Origin: a virus
Reading direction: 5' to 3' (one strand)
DNA: 64,000 nt
IMG/VR virus record: IMGVR_UViG_3300047499_000102
Span: 34,011-98,010 of that record
Below the pieces are notes generated by a model. It saw nothing but the letters and a program-made list of their open reading frames with translations. It made no database searches and was not told the DNA's origin. Below are positions 49,018 through 56,711 of the stretch, piece by piece. The position numbers and the translations under genes are program-made. Each line of letters begins with the position of its first letter. The first letter of the stretch is position 1.

Positions 49018-49635
49018 TCAGTGCTCCGCTCGGGCGTTTTGGGTGCGTTGCGAAGCTCGAGCTAGGTCGAGCAGCATGTCGCGGAACGCCACCGGAGTTG
49101 CCATCGCCTCCCGTTTCGAGAGGGTTGGCTTGATGCGGTCGAACCATCCAACCTGCGCGACGCCTGGACGTCGATCCCATCGGAGCTCGGGTGGCCGAAC
49201 GAGCTTCAGGGCGTCGTGCGGTGTTGTGACTGCATAGAGCCACGTCCTCTTGCGGGCCTTGTGCCCATAGGCACTTTGCCACACCTCGGCGACCCACCCG
49301 CCCATCCAAGGCAGCCACATACCCTCTTGCGGAGGGTGCAAGCCGAACCTCTCCCACGCCCTGGAGTGCGCGGGGTGCTCCAGCACGCCTCCCCACTTCC
49401 GCACGGAGGCAAGCGCCGATGCGAAGCAGCCGCCATCGTTCCCCGGCCGGTTGTGCTCCCCACCCCATCGCTTGAAGTTGAGCGCGGCGAAGTTCACCCA
49501 GAGCTGGCACGGCGGATGCGCGACGACCGGCCACGGCCCGGCGTACTTCCGCGCGTCGCGCTTCTCGTCCCACGGGTCCACGTCGGGCAGTCCGAAGTAG
49601 CAGCCGCCGGTCGCGACGAAGAGGGCCGCGATCAT
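49018..49635 (-). CDS. Small protein with C5-cytosine-methyltransferase-like motifs
   Basis: 205 residues. ALFVATGGCYFGL (motif I-like, LF...GG...GL), VAHPPCQLWV (PPCQ, as in the catalytic PCQ of C5-methyltransferases and related enzymes) and [12 protein letters not shown] (motif VIII-like) appear in the order of a C5-methyltransferase, but the chain is only half as long and lacks a target-recognition region. The family is widespread in phages; its enzyme activity is not known to me. The ATG at 49635 overlaps the previous stop. A decayed copy lies at 53396-53696. Confidence 0.7.
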   Translation of the reverse strand: MIAALFVATGGCYFGLPDVDPWDEKRDARKYAGPWPVVAHPPCQLWVNFAALNFKRWGGEHNRPGNDGGCFASALASVRKWGGVLEHPAHSRAWERFGLHPPQEGMWLPWMGGWVAEVWQSAYGHKARKRTWLYAVTTPHDALKLVRPPELRWDRRPGVAQVGWFDRIKPTLSKREAMATPVAFRDMLLDLARASQRTQNARAEH

Positions 49636-49784
49636 GTACTCGCCGACTTTCGCACCATCTCGTCCCGCACCGCATCGAGCGCCTTCACGAGGCGACGCCG
49701 GTCAAACTCGTCGCCTTCCGGGCCAAGCGAAAACCACCCGCGAGAGGTCGCGTAGTTACCTCTCCCTCGCGATGTCCCTGCCAT
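49632..49784 (-). CDS. Small 50-residue protein
   Basis: Starts MAGTSRGRGNYATSRGWFSL and ends in an amphipathic helix (RRLVKALDAVRDEMVRKSAS). Its TGA overlaps the ATG of the methyltransferase-like gene. No clear ribosome site. No domain recognised. Confidence 0.5.
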   Translation of the reverse strand: MAGTSRGRGNYATSRGWFSLGPEGDEFDRRRLVKALDAVRDEMVRKSAST

Positions 49785-50220
49785 GCCCAACGGTGATACC
49801 AGCAGGTGCCGGTCGCTGTCGAATCGGCGGGGCCCTGGTCCACCGCCCCCCTGCAGTCCGGGGAGGCGGTCGACCTCAGAGACTCGTCTCTCCCACCCCC
49901 CGTGGTCTCAAGACTGGAAGTGGCGGTCGTCGACTGCCGGCGTCCATCCCGATGTCGTGCTCGGGGGCGAGAGTGAAGAGCCCGAGCGCGCGGCCTGGGC
50001 GGCGTCTCGCGGGTGGAGGGTCAGTTCCACGCCACCGTCACACCACAAGGAGGGCTGTCTGCGCGTCAGCGGCACACCGCGTTCGCTGCCCCGTTCCTGC
50101 GTCTCGTGCCCTTCGTCCTATTGATGCGGCTGCCCCCAACATGCCTTGGTGGCAGAGGCTGGAAGCCGACCGGGCGCCCCCTCCTTGAGAGATCCACGCC
50201 CATGGCGTCGTCGGCCGTTT
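49785..50220 (-). other. 436-bp stretch without a convincing gene
   Basis: No long open frame with coding character was found on either strand. One minus-strand frame, 50203 to 50066, could encode a very basic 45-residue peptide (starts MGVDLSRRGRPVGFQPLPPR), but without a good ribosome site. This is the longest gap in the operon and may hold a promoter for the genes at 49.8-44.3 kb. I could not identify a site with confidence. Confidence 0.35.
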
Positions 50221-50529
50221 TCAGCGATGGCCCTGCGCGAGCACGTTGAGGCGCCGCTCCATCAGGTCGACGCGTTCTTCCAAGGCTTGGATACGGCTCA
50301 GCAATTTCTCGGTGTGCGTGACCTGCACGAGGCGCGTCACGACCGCAGTGGGCACCGTCCACACGCCGTCGACCTTGAGCATGTGCGCCTTGGCGTTCCG
50401 CAACAGCCATTCGTTCGCGGCCACCTTGGTGGTCCCCCTCATTCGGGCGACCTCCGCGATGGTCATGCGGACCTTGCGGCGAGGGCGCTGACGAACGCCG
50501 AGATCCTGCGTGTCGAGGGCATCAGCCAC
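50221..50529 (-). CDS. Small DNA-binding-type protein with coiled-coil tail
   Basis: 102 residues from a GTG at 50529 (AAGG about 10 nt upstream), or 81 from the ATG at 50466. MTIAEVARMRGTTKVAANEW looks like a helix-turn-helix of excisionase/MerR style; KVDGVWTVPTAVVTRLVQVT could be the wing. The C-terminal 35 residues are a leucine-zipper-like helix (LLSRIQALEERVDLMERRLN). A phage regulator is likely. Confidence 0.6.
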   Translation of the reverse strand: MADALDTQDLGVRQRPRRKVRMTIAEVARMRGTTKVAANEWLLRNAKAHMLKVDGVWTVPTAVVTRLVQVTHTEKLLSRIQALEERVDLMERRLNVLAQGHR

Positions 50530-50546
50530 CGCGCGTCGACCTTCGT

Positions 50547-51077
50547 TCAGGCGGCACGGGTTCGTCCCTTCGAGCGGCGCTGGGTCCACGGCTCGGCGAG
50601 CCGCTGCACAACGTCGCCGATGGCGAGCGTGGAGCCCGCGAGGGAGAGCGCGTAGTGGGCGCCGATGGGGCGCACGGCGAGGACCTGTCGCCGGCCGAGA
50701 CGCTCGGCGACGATGGTCAGGATGCCGCCCGGGCTCTCGATGCTCTCGCGCAGGTGGATGCCACGGGCTTCGAGCCGACGTCGCACGGCCTGGGCGAAGG
50801 TCTCGTCGAGGAGCGTCGGTCGCGGGGTTGGGGCGGGCGTGGTCGCGGGCGCCGAGTTCGGAGGGGGTACTGCCTCGCCGCTCGAATCGCACCAGCGCAC
50901 GCCGAAGGCGCCATACCCGCCGCGCCTCTTGAAGACGCCCGCGGTCCAGAGCCAGCAGGGGCCCAACTCGTGGCGGACCACGGGCCCCGCCTTGTCGACC
51001 TTCGTCCAGAACCTACGCGCGATGCGGATGGCGTCGCGCAGCAGGACCAGTGCCGCGTTCGCATTCATGGGAGCCAT
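50547..51077 (-). CDS. Protein with HNH-endonuclease-like N-terminus, catalytic part missing
   Basis: 176 residues. RFWTKVDKAGPVV...GPCWLWTAGVF...GGYGAFGVRW is the front part of many phage HNH endonucleases, but the His-Asn-His core that should follow is absent. After a Pro/Ala linker (PNSAPATTPAPTPRP) comes an unrelated 85-residue region (LDETFAQAVRRRLEARGIHL; a later strand ...HYALSLAGSTLAIG). It is either a fused remnant or a new two-part protein. Nuclease activity is not expected. Confidence 0.6.
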   Translation of the reverse strand: MAPMNANAALVLLRDAIRIARRFWTKVDKAGPVVRHELGPCWLWTAGVFKRRGGYGAFGVRWCDSSGEAVPPPNSAPATTPAPTPRPTLLDETFAQAVRRRLEARGIHLRESIESPGGILTIVAERLGRRQVLAVRPIGAHYALSLAGSTLAIGDVVQRLAEPWTQRRSKGRTRAA

Positions 51078-51085
51078 CCTTGGCT

Positions 51086-52282
51086 TCAGGACGGCGCGAC
51101 TGACCTTCGCGCTTCCTTGTAGGCGAGCGACGACTCGCCGACGACTTCATCGCACGATCGACGCAGCTGGTCCAGCCACGACTCGTCGTGCTCGCGCGAG
51201 CGCAGCAGGGTGACCACGGTGGGGGCACCGACCGCCTTGGTCGCGACCTGCGCCCTCTCCGTAAACTCCGCGACACATAGAAGCTCGTCGGTGGCGTGCA
51301 GCCAGTCTGCCTGCCAGCCTTTCTGGACGCATGCGAGGAAGCTCGGCCCGCGCTCGAAGTAGAAGCGGCGCAGGATGCGCCGGTGGGTCGGCATGATGAG
51401 CGAGAGCGCCGATCCCGCACGCTCCATGCCTGCGCGCTGTCGCGACGAAACGCCATCGTGCCCGTCGCTCGTGGCGTAATGGCCCGCCTGGTTGTCGGAG
51501 CAGTAGCACTGGTGGAGTTCCGCTTCGAGCGCCTCGTCCTGCTTGCGCCACTGATCCATCTTGAGGGCGAGGCGCCGCTCGTGAATGGTCGAGCGCACGC
51601 GAGCGAGCGTGGACATCGTAAGGTCGCCGCGCTCGCGCGCGGGATCTTCCGCCGGCGACAGAGCTTCGTCCTCGGGCCTGCGCACGATCCTCACCTCGTA
51701 GCCCGTCCACTCCCGCTGGGCATCGGTGAGGCGATCTGGCGCGAAGGTCATCGTCATCGACACGATGCCGGTCCCGTCGCCGGGAGGTGTCTTCGAGGAT
51801 CGCTCCATCTTGATCGCGTCCGGCATGGGCGGCACATCGACGGCTACCCGCTCCACCTTGCCGTAGACCTGGAGCATCTTGAGGGCGCGGCGAGCCTCGT
51901 AGACCGTCGCCTTGCCCTTCTGCGCCGCGACGATGCGAAGCAGCGCGCCTTCAGGCATCCGACCACCGGCGCGCAGAAGCTCGTCGAGGATGTCGCTCCG
52001 TACCTCGTCGCGAGGGGGAGCGCGAAGCAGGCGCGCCTCGACGGCGCCGTGCACGCTGCGCTGGCCGATGCTGGAGTCGTACATGCCCCAGAGGTCATTC
52101 AACTCGTCGAGCTCCACGCGATTCAGGCGGTCGAACCGCCGACGCTGCGCGGGCTTCTGCCTCCCCTCGAAGCTCTCCGTCCCCCGTGTCCCTCCGACAG
52201 CGCGGACGACCCGCTGTCGTACCCCCTTGCTGCGAACAGCCGACCCGGCCTCCAGGTCGTTCACGTCGAAGGCAATCGCCAT
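51086..52282 (-). CDS. Phage protein with winged-helix-like middle, possible regulator
   Basis: 398 residues from the ATG at 52282 (AAGGAG 9 nt upstream). Residues about 80-145 look like a winged helix (SDILDELLRAGGRMPEGALL, RALKMLQVYGKVERV). The C-terminal 200 residues are helical, with a CYC pair (LHQCYCSDNQAGHY) and a YFERGP motif. No known family. As first gene of the long minus operon, divergent from the plus-strand early genes, it might act in late-gene control. That is inference. Confidence 0.65.
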   Translation of the reverse strand: MAIAFDVNDLEAGSAVRSKGVRQRVVRAVGGTRGTESFEGRQKPAQRRRFDRLNRVELDELNDLWGMYDSSIGQRSVHGAVEARLLRAPPRDEVRSDILDELLRAGGRMPEGALLRIVAAQKGKATVYEARRALKMLQVYGKVERVAVDVPPMPDAIKMERSSKTPPGDGTGIVSMTMTFAPDRLTDAQREWTGYEVRIVRRPEDEALSPAEDPARERGDLTMSTLARVRSTIHERRLALKMDQWRKQDEALEAELHQCYCSDNQAGHYATSDGHDGVSSRQRAGMERAGSALSLIMPTHRRILRRFYFERGPSFLACVQKGWQADWLHATDELLCVAEFTERAQVATKAVGAPTVVTLLRSREHDESWLDQLRRSCDEVVGESSLAYKEARRSVAPS

Positions 52283-52531
52283 GTGACCCGCTCCTTGGCG
52301 CCAGCGAGTCCAGCTCGCTACCGCTACTGCATCTTGTACGCCAAGAGGGATCTGTCGTCCACCCAACCTCACGAGATCGTGGCTGGTTCTTCGGGCACCA
52401 ACAGGTGACGGTGACGTCGGCCGCAGGACGGGCAGCACGTGGTTTCGCATCGCTGAGCGTCTTGATCTACCGTGGAAGAGCGTGCGCAATCTCAGCCTTC
52501 GAGAAATCGTCCACCTGCTTCGGAACAAGCG
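52283..52531. promoter_or_regulatory. Divergent intergenic region
   Basis: 249 bp between the first gene of the long minus operon and the first gene of the plus-strand early cluster. Divergent promoters are expected here, but no -35/-10 pair with good spacing and match could be defended by eye on either strand. Confidence 0.35.
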
Positions 52532-52723
52532 ATGAGCCTCGACGACCGACTCGCCATCGCCGAGGACATCATCTCGCCATTCCAGCTCCACGGGCGCATC
52601 GCGATCGCGGCGATCCGGGAGGCGAGGGCGAGGCTGAAGGAGCTGGAGCCGAAGGTGTGCGAGAAGTGTGGGTACGCCGACAGCGCGTACGTGCCTAGCG
52701 GCATTCACGTGTGCGGAGCCTAG
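52532..52723 (+). CDS. Small early protein with Cys pair
   Basis: 63 residues from the ATG at 52532 (MSLDDRLAIAEDIISPFQLH). The N-terminal helix is followed by CEKCG and a single later Cys, a possible zinc site. First gene of a plus-strand cluster of short genes. An upstream ATG at 52472 would extend it by 20 residues, but those look non-coding. Confidence 0.55.
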   Translation: MSLDDRLAIAEDIISPFQLHGRIAIAAIREARARLKELEPKVCEKCGYADSAYVPSGIHVCGA

Positions 52724-52725
52724 CC

Positions 52726-52950
52726 GTGACGCTCGACGAACGCCTGCACCACGTCATCAAGATGCTCGACGTGGCCGAACGGGTCACGGGCGGCAGCTTC
52801 TTCGAGGAGCGGCAGGCGGTGGAGGAAGCTCGCGCGCTGCTGCGGGCGAACCTGACGCCGGGGTTCATGTGCGGCGCATGCGGCGTGTTCACCGGGACCG
52901 CGAAAGAAAACCACCAAGCATGCCGCGCGTGCGGAAAGGAGAGACCGTGA
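52726..52950 (+). CDS. Small zinc-ribbon protein
   Basis: 74 residues from the GTG at 52726, with GGAG 8 nt upstream. An N-terminal helical part (TLDERLHHVIKMLDVAERVT) and two Cys pairs, MCGACG and CRACGK, fit a zinc ribbon. It follows the previous stop by 2 bp. Confidence 0.6.
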   Translation: MTLDERLHHVIKMLDVAERVTGGSFFEERQAVEEARALLRANLTPGFMCGACGVFTGTAKENHQACRACGKERP

Positions 52951-53142
52951 GCGCAAAGGAGCAATCGATCTTCGAGGCCCTGCTCATCATGAGCTTACAA
53001 CGCCGGCCGCTCGCACGGCGAGACCAACACGATGCCGGTGGCTGAAGGTCGACAGGTCGTCGTCGAGCAACTGTCGAAGCTCGTAGAGCACGTGGACCCA
53101 GGCGACCTGGTTCTGCCTGTGAAGGGGCTCATCACGCCATGA
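52947..53142 (+). pseudogene. Short gene with a one-base frameshift
   Basis: GTG at 52947 (GTGA overlap with previous stop) gives MSAKEQSIFEALLIM. One base later the adjacent frame reads AYNAGRSHGETNTMPVAEGR and ends at TGA 53142, whose bases overlap the next ATG. Removing one A at about 52992 joins the two into a 64-residue protein of normal composition. As it stands translation would end at 53045 (32 residues), and an internal ATG at 53032 could give the 36-residue end. Sequencing error, real decay or slippage are all possible. Confidence 0.6.
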
Positions 53143-53399
53143 ACCTCGACGACATCTCCGTCACCGCAGGCGTCGGCCGCGACGTCCTTGAATCCAGGAT
53201 CGCGCTACTGGTCGCGCGCGTCCGTCAACTGCAGGCCGACATCGCCCAGACCGACGCCGTGCTTGCGCGAGTGACGGCGAGCAACGCGCAGCTCGTCGAG
53301 AACATGGGCAGCACGCAGCGGCGCTGTACGGAGCTGCTGGAGCAGACCAGGACGCTGCTGGCGTGTGGGTACCCGATCGGCAGCAAGAGCCAGACGTGA
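53139..53399 (+). CDS. Small coiled-coil early protein
   Basis: 86 residues, ATGA-coupled to the previous gene. Heptad-like helix (RIALLVARVRQLQADIAQTD) for about 50 residues, then CGYPIG near the end. No family recognised. Its TGA overlaps the GTG of the following pseudogene. Confidence 0.65.
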   Translation: MNLDDISVTAGVGRDVLESRIALLVARVRQLQADIAQTDAVLARVTASNAQLVENMGSTQRRCTELLEQTRTLLACGYPIGSKSQT

Positions 53400-53696
53400 A
53401 GACGGTCGCCGCCCTATTCGTCGCCACGGGCGGCTGCTACTTCGGTCTGCCCGGAGTTGACCCGTGGGACGCCATGAGGGACGCGCGGCTGTACGCCGGG
53501 CCTCACCCGGTGGTGGTCGACCCATCGGGCCCGGCTGGAGTCTGACGGCACGACCGAACGAGTGGACCTGCGAGGTCTGGCAGAGCGCCTACGGGCACGC
53601 GGCACGCAAGCGCACGTGGCTGTACTATGTCGGCAACACTCGACCGCCCGAGCTCCGACGGGAGGCATCGGCAACTCCGGTGGCGTTCCGAGACAT
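53396..53696 (+). pseudogene. Decayed second copy of the C5-methyltransferase-like gene
   Basis: From the GTG at 53396 it reads [20 protein letters not shown], nearly the same as the gene at 49018-49635, then stops at 53545. The frame after it still resembles the C-terminal part of that gene ([18 protein letters not shown] ... ATPVAFRDM). The middle, including the PPCQ motif, is deleted. Homology ends at 53696, where a repeat element begins. Opposite strand to the intact copy. Confidence 0.7.
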
Positions 53697-53836
53697 GGGG
53701 CGCAGGCAAGCGCGCAGCGCGAGGCGAACGGCTCGGGAACGGTCGGGAGCTGGTGCCCCTGGTCGCACCGTTGCCCGAGATCGGTCGAGCCAAGAGCACG
53801 CTCGCTCGCGCGGAGGCACTGAACATAGGAATCGGC
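53697..53836. repeat. Partial copy of the 56.7-kb inverted-repeat element
   Basis: About 130 bp (53703-53832) match, in reverse orientation, bases 56746-56876 with only a few differences, ending in CACTGAACATAGGAAT, which is also the inner end of both 66-bp arms at 56.7-57.0 kb. It sits exactly where two convergent genes lose their ends, so it marks an insertion or recombination event. No ORF of convincing character. Confidence 0.7.
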
Positions 53837-53944
53837 GCGGCCCATGTCATCAGCGAACAGGCTCTTGGCAAGCTTCTCGGCGGTCATCGTCTCATCCTCC
53901 GTCCGGGCTCCGTGCCCGGCATCTGTTGTCGTACACATGCTCAT
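53837..53944 (-). pseudogene. Truncated 5' end of a small gene
   Basis: ATG at 53944 overlaps the stop of the ASCH gene (ATGA). A second ATG at 53887 has GGAGGATGAG upstream. The frame reads [16 protein letters not shown] and then runs into the repeat element, where it becomes repeat-derived sequence (open to 53414). The original 3' part is probably lost. Confidence 0.55.
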
Positions 53945-54423
53945 CGCCTCCTGATGTGCGGCAGCGGGGCGACCCCTGGCCTCACGAGCGCGCCCTCGAA
54001 GTCGAAGAAGTTCAGGCGCCCCTTGACGGGCACGCGCTCGACGGTGCGCACGCTGCGCAGCTCCCAGACGTACTCACGCGGCAGCTGGCAGCGCAGGCAG
54101 CGCTCCTTGCCCCTGCCGTCCCACTCATGCAGCCCGTCTTGCGCGTCCCCGCGCAGGCACGTCGAGGGTGAGCACCACGCCCCGTCAGCGTCGCTCGCCT
54201 CGAACGGGCGGCAGTCGACGAGATCGACGATGCACATGGTCACCCCGAGCGCGGGCGGGCCCTCGATCTCGATGCGGCTCGCGTCGACGTCGCGCGAGGG
54301 CGAAGCGCTGGAGCAGATGAGCAGCTGCCCGCGCATCTTCGTCCGCCACGTTCGGATCTCGTAGGGCTTGAGCCCCCACGAGATGAGCCCCGACCACGGG
54401 TGCTTGACCATCAGGGCACGCAT
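53941..54423 (-). CDS. ASCH/PUA-like domain protein
   Basis: 160 residues from the ATG at 54423. The opening [20 protein letters not shown] and [15 protein letters not shown] are typical of ASCH domains (beta-barrels that bind RNA or modified bases). [15 protein letters not shown] is the next conserved strand. Two Cys pairs follow (CSPSTC; CLRC). Such proteins are frequent in phages; the ligand here is unknown. Overlaps the preceding gene by 13 bp. Confidence 0.75.
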   Translation of the reverse strand: MRALMVKHPWSGLISWGLKPYEIRTWRTKMRGQLLICSSASPSRDVDASRIEIEGPPALGVTMCIVDLVDCRPFEASDADGAWCSPSTCLRGDAQDGLHEWDGRGKERCLRCQLPREYVWELRSVRTVERVPVKGRLNFFDFEGALVRPGVAPLPHIRRR

Positions 54424-54689
54424 GTGGCGCCTCCCTCCTCGTACTCGAAGCAGGCGAGCATGTAGCCGTCCCGCGCGTAGACTTCGACGCTCTTGCCTAT
54501 CTTGTTGGCGAGCGCCTGAGCCCCGAGCGCGTACGCGCGACGCACCCCGGACCAGATACGGGCGTCCACGTTCTCGGGCCACACGTGGCGCAGCGTGACC
54601 ACGCGCCTTGAGCGCGACACGCGCGCGACGTCGGCGAGCGTCAGCGGCAACCCGCTGAGGCCGCAGTTTTCGATCGTTGTCTTGTTCAT
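54411..54689 (-). CDS. Small early protein
   Basis: 92 residues from the ATG at 54689; GGAGG lies 6-8 nt upstream. Begins MNKTTIENCGLSGLPLTLAD; a mixed fold ending with an acidic EYEEGGATC tail. No family recognised. It is coupled by overlap to the frameshifted gene before it and to the ASCH gene after it. Confidence 0.6.
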   Translation of the reverse strand: MNKTTIENCGLSGLPLTLADVARVSRSRRVVTLRHVWPENVDARIWSGVRRAYALGAQALANKIGKSVEVYARDGYMLACFEYEEGGATCVP

Positions 54690-55194
54690 CGTCCGTCCTC
54701 CCTCGCAGCAGGCGCGAAACTCGCCAACTCGCGCTTCAGCAGATCGGCGGCGGCGGCGAGCTTCTGCTTCGCGCGCCACTCGGCCATCCCCGGCAACTCG
54801 GGCTCCCCAGGGGACGGCGCGAGCACGAGCGGCGCGGCCCCTTCGTTCAGTATCGACTGGCGCATCAGGCGGCTCCTCGGCGGTTCAATCATGGTAGCGA
54901 TCTTCTCGTCGGCTGCGTCCTGCAGCGCGGCGACGACTTCGTTGGGGTGGCTCTCGGCGTAGTTTGCGGTCAGCCCACGGCTCGGCGAGCGCCCGGTGTA
55001 GGCGCTCGACGCGTGCTCGTTCTGGGCTCGCGCGAGCGGCAGTAGCCGCTGCCCCCCGCGCAGCTGCGCCCCGGGCGGTTGTACGGGGCCCCTCGCTCGT
55101 AGTCGGGCGAGACGATCGCGGTGATCGGCTTCGCGCTACGCAGCAGGCGCGGCGGGATCTCGCGGGTGAACTGGCGGGCCATGGCGGCGTTCAT
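54686..55194 (-). pseudogene. Small early gene with a frameshift in a run of six G
   Basis: Start ATG 55194 (MNAAMARQFTREIPPRLLRS, then ITAIVSPDYERGAPYNRPG). At the minus-strand G6 run (55057-55052) the good reading moves to another frame: LLPLARAQNEHASSAYTGRS, GLTANYAESHPNEVVAALQD, continuing into MIEPPRSRLM and ending at 54686. One extra G, or a -1 slip on GGGGGG, would make one protein of about 168 residues. Without it the first frame ends at 54970. No start codon opens the second frame before 54892. Confidence 0.65.
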
Positions 55195-55273
55195 CGGTGA
55201 CTCCTTGTGGGCGACTCAGTGTCGCGACGTCTGCCCCCCTCACGTCGAGAGGGGCAGGGGGTCGCGACGCGAG

Positions 55274-56290
55274 CTACGCGGCAGCGGCCATCGCGCAGGC
55301 GGTCGAGAGAAACTGGCGGTTGTACTGCATGGCGTCGTTGAACTGCGCGGCGAGGCGGTTCTCGTCGGTCTTGCCGCGCTGGTGGGTGAGGTACTCGGTG
55401 GCGGCGTTGTACGCGGCCCACCACGTGCCCTTCACGCCTCGCATCGTGTTGCCCTTGCCGCTCTCGAAGTTCTCGCGGATGGCGTCGACGCAGCGGGAGG
55501 AGAAGTCGTTTTCGCTCGTCGCGGCGGTCGCGTCGTCGAGGATGGCGTTGACAAGCTCGCTCGACGTCTCGGGGGCCTTCGCCTTCTTCCCGACGGGCGC
55601 GGGGCGCTTGAACACCACGTTGACGTACTTCGCGAGATCGTCGCCCGTGCACTTCACGCGGGCGAGGAAGCGATACCGCTCGGCGGTCGCTTCGAACTGG
55701 GCGTTGGCGAGGTTCATCGCGTCGCGCACGGCGACGAGCACGTCCTCGACGTTGCGCGTGTGGCGGACGCGAATGAGCTTGCTGTTGGTGGCCATCGAGA
55801 GCGTGTTGGCGCAGACGACGCGAACAGGCGTGAACCCGACGCGCACGGCGAACTTGCCATCGTGGGCGTTCGACAGGATGACGTACTTCAGCACGTCGTC
55901 CCCCTTGACGATGGTCATGGGGTCTCGGTTCAGCTTCGCAAGCACCCAGATGCGTGAGCCCCCGAAGAGCGATCCCGCGGTCTCGATGCTGGCTTCCTTC
56001 GCCTCGAGGAACGGGTCGAACCAAGAAAACGCCTCGGCGTTCTGCAGGGGCGTCCACGCGGGGCCGACAACGCCGAAGATCTTCCCGTCGCTCTTTCGGT
56101 AGCAGGCCTTGTGGCTGACGGGCTCCCCGTCGCTCGTCTGCAGAGCCTTCAGGCCGACTTCCCAGTCCATCCCCGCGCACTTCATCGCTTCGGCAGTCGT
56201 GGGTGGCGCGTCGAGCTTGATCCCGAGCTTGTGCCACGGGGTCTTGCCAACGTAGATCATCGAGCGAGCGCTTTCGAGCATGTGAGCCAT
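55274..56290 (-). CDS. DUF932 family phage/plasmid-like protein
   Basis: 338 residues; AAGGAGA lies about 10 nt before the ATG at 56290. The start MAHMLESARSMIYVGKTPWH, and later VGPAWTPLQNAEAFSWFDPF, KYVILSNAHDGKFAVRVGF and RVVCANTLSMAT are hallmarks of DUF932 (TIGR03299-type), often present in phages and plasmids. The molecular function is not established. Length is typical. Confidence 0.85.
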   Translation of the reverse strand: MAHMLESARSMIYVGKTPWHKLGIKLDAPPTTAEAMKCAGMDWEVGLKALQTSDGEPVSHKACYRKSDGKIFGVVGPAWTPLQNAEAFSWFDPFLEAKEASIETAGSLFGGSRIWVLAKLNRDPMTIVKGDDVLKYVILSNAHDGKFAVRVGFTPVRVVCANTLSMATNSKLIRVRHTRNVEDVLVAVRDAMNLANAQFEATAERYRFLARVKCTGDDLAKYVNVVFKRPAPVGKKAKAPETSSELVNAILDDATAATSENDFSSRCVDAIRENFESGKGNTMRGVKGTWWAAYNAATEYLTHQRGKTDENRLAAQFNDAMQYNRQFLSTACAMAAAA

Positions 56291-56311
56291 AATGATTCGG
56301 TCTCCTTGTTG

Positions 56312-56677
56312 TCATGCAGCCGCGAGCATGCGGCCCAGTTGGCGATTGAGGGGGGCGCGCGTCAGACGACGCACGCGCGCGGCGACACCCGTCGTGTCGA
56401 CGTGACGCATGCGCAAGAATGCGAGGAACGCGCGAAGCGACAGCGCGCGCTTCGCGCTGTTGCAGCTGAGACACGCGGTTACGAGGTTCGCGTGGTCGTT
56501 CGTCCCCCCGAGCTCGCACGGCAGAACGTGGTCGATCGTCAGAACGGCCCCGCGCTTCGCGCTCGCGCGACAGTAGACGCAGCAAAAGCCGTCGCGCGCG
56601 TACAGCGCAAGGCGCGTCGAGCGACGCAGCCACTTCGACCCCTGCCCCGGCTTGCGTGCTCGCGCGTTCGTCGTCAT
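56312..56677 (-). CDS. HNH endonuclease
   Basis: 121 residues from the ATG at 56677. ALYARDGFCCVYC, then LTIDHVLPCELGG and NLVTACLSCN carry the two CxxC-type pairs and the catalytic D-H ... N of HNH enzymes (IDHV; NLVTACLSCN). The N-terminal part is basic. Its start is preceded closely by the left 66-bp repeat arm with promoter-like sequence. Could be a homing or nicking enzyme or aid packaging. Confidence 0.8.
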   Translation of the reverse strand: MTTNARARKPGQGSKWLRRSTRLALYARDGFCCVYCRASAKRGAVLTIDHVLPCELGGTNDHANLVTACLSCNSAKRALSLRAFLAFLRMRHVDTTGVAARVRRLTRAPLNRQLGRMLAAA

Positions 56678-56711
56678 CACGAGATACACAATAACGCACC
56701 CCACCCGGGGT

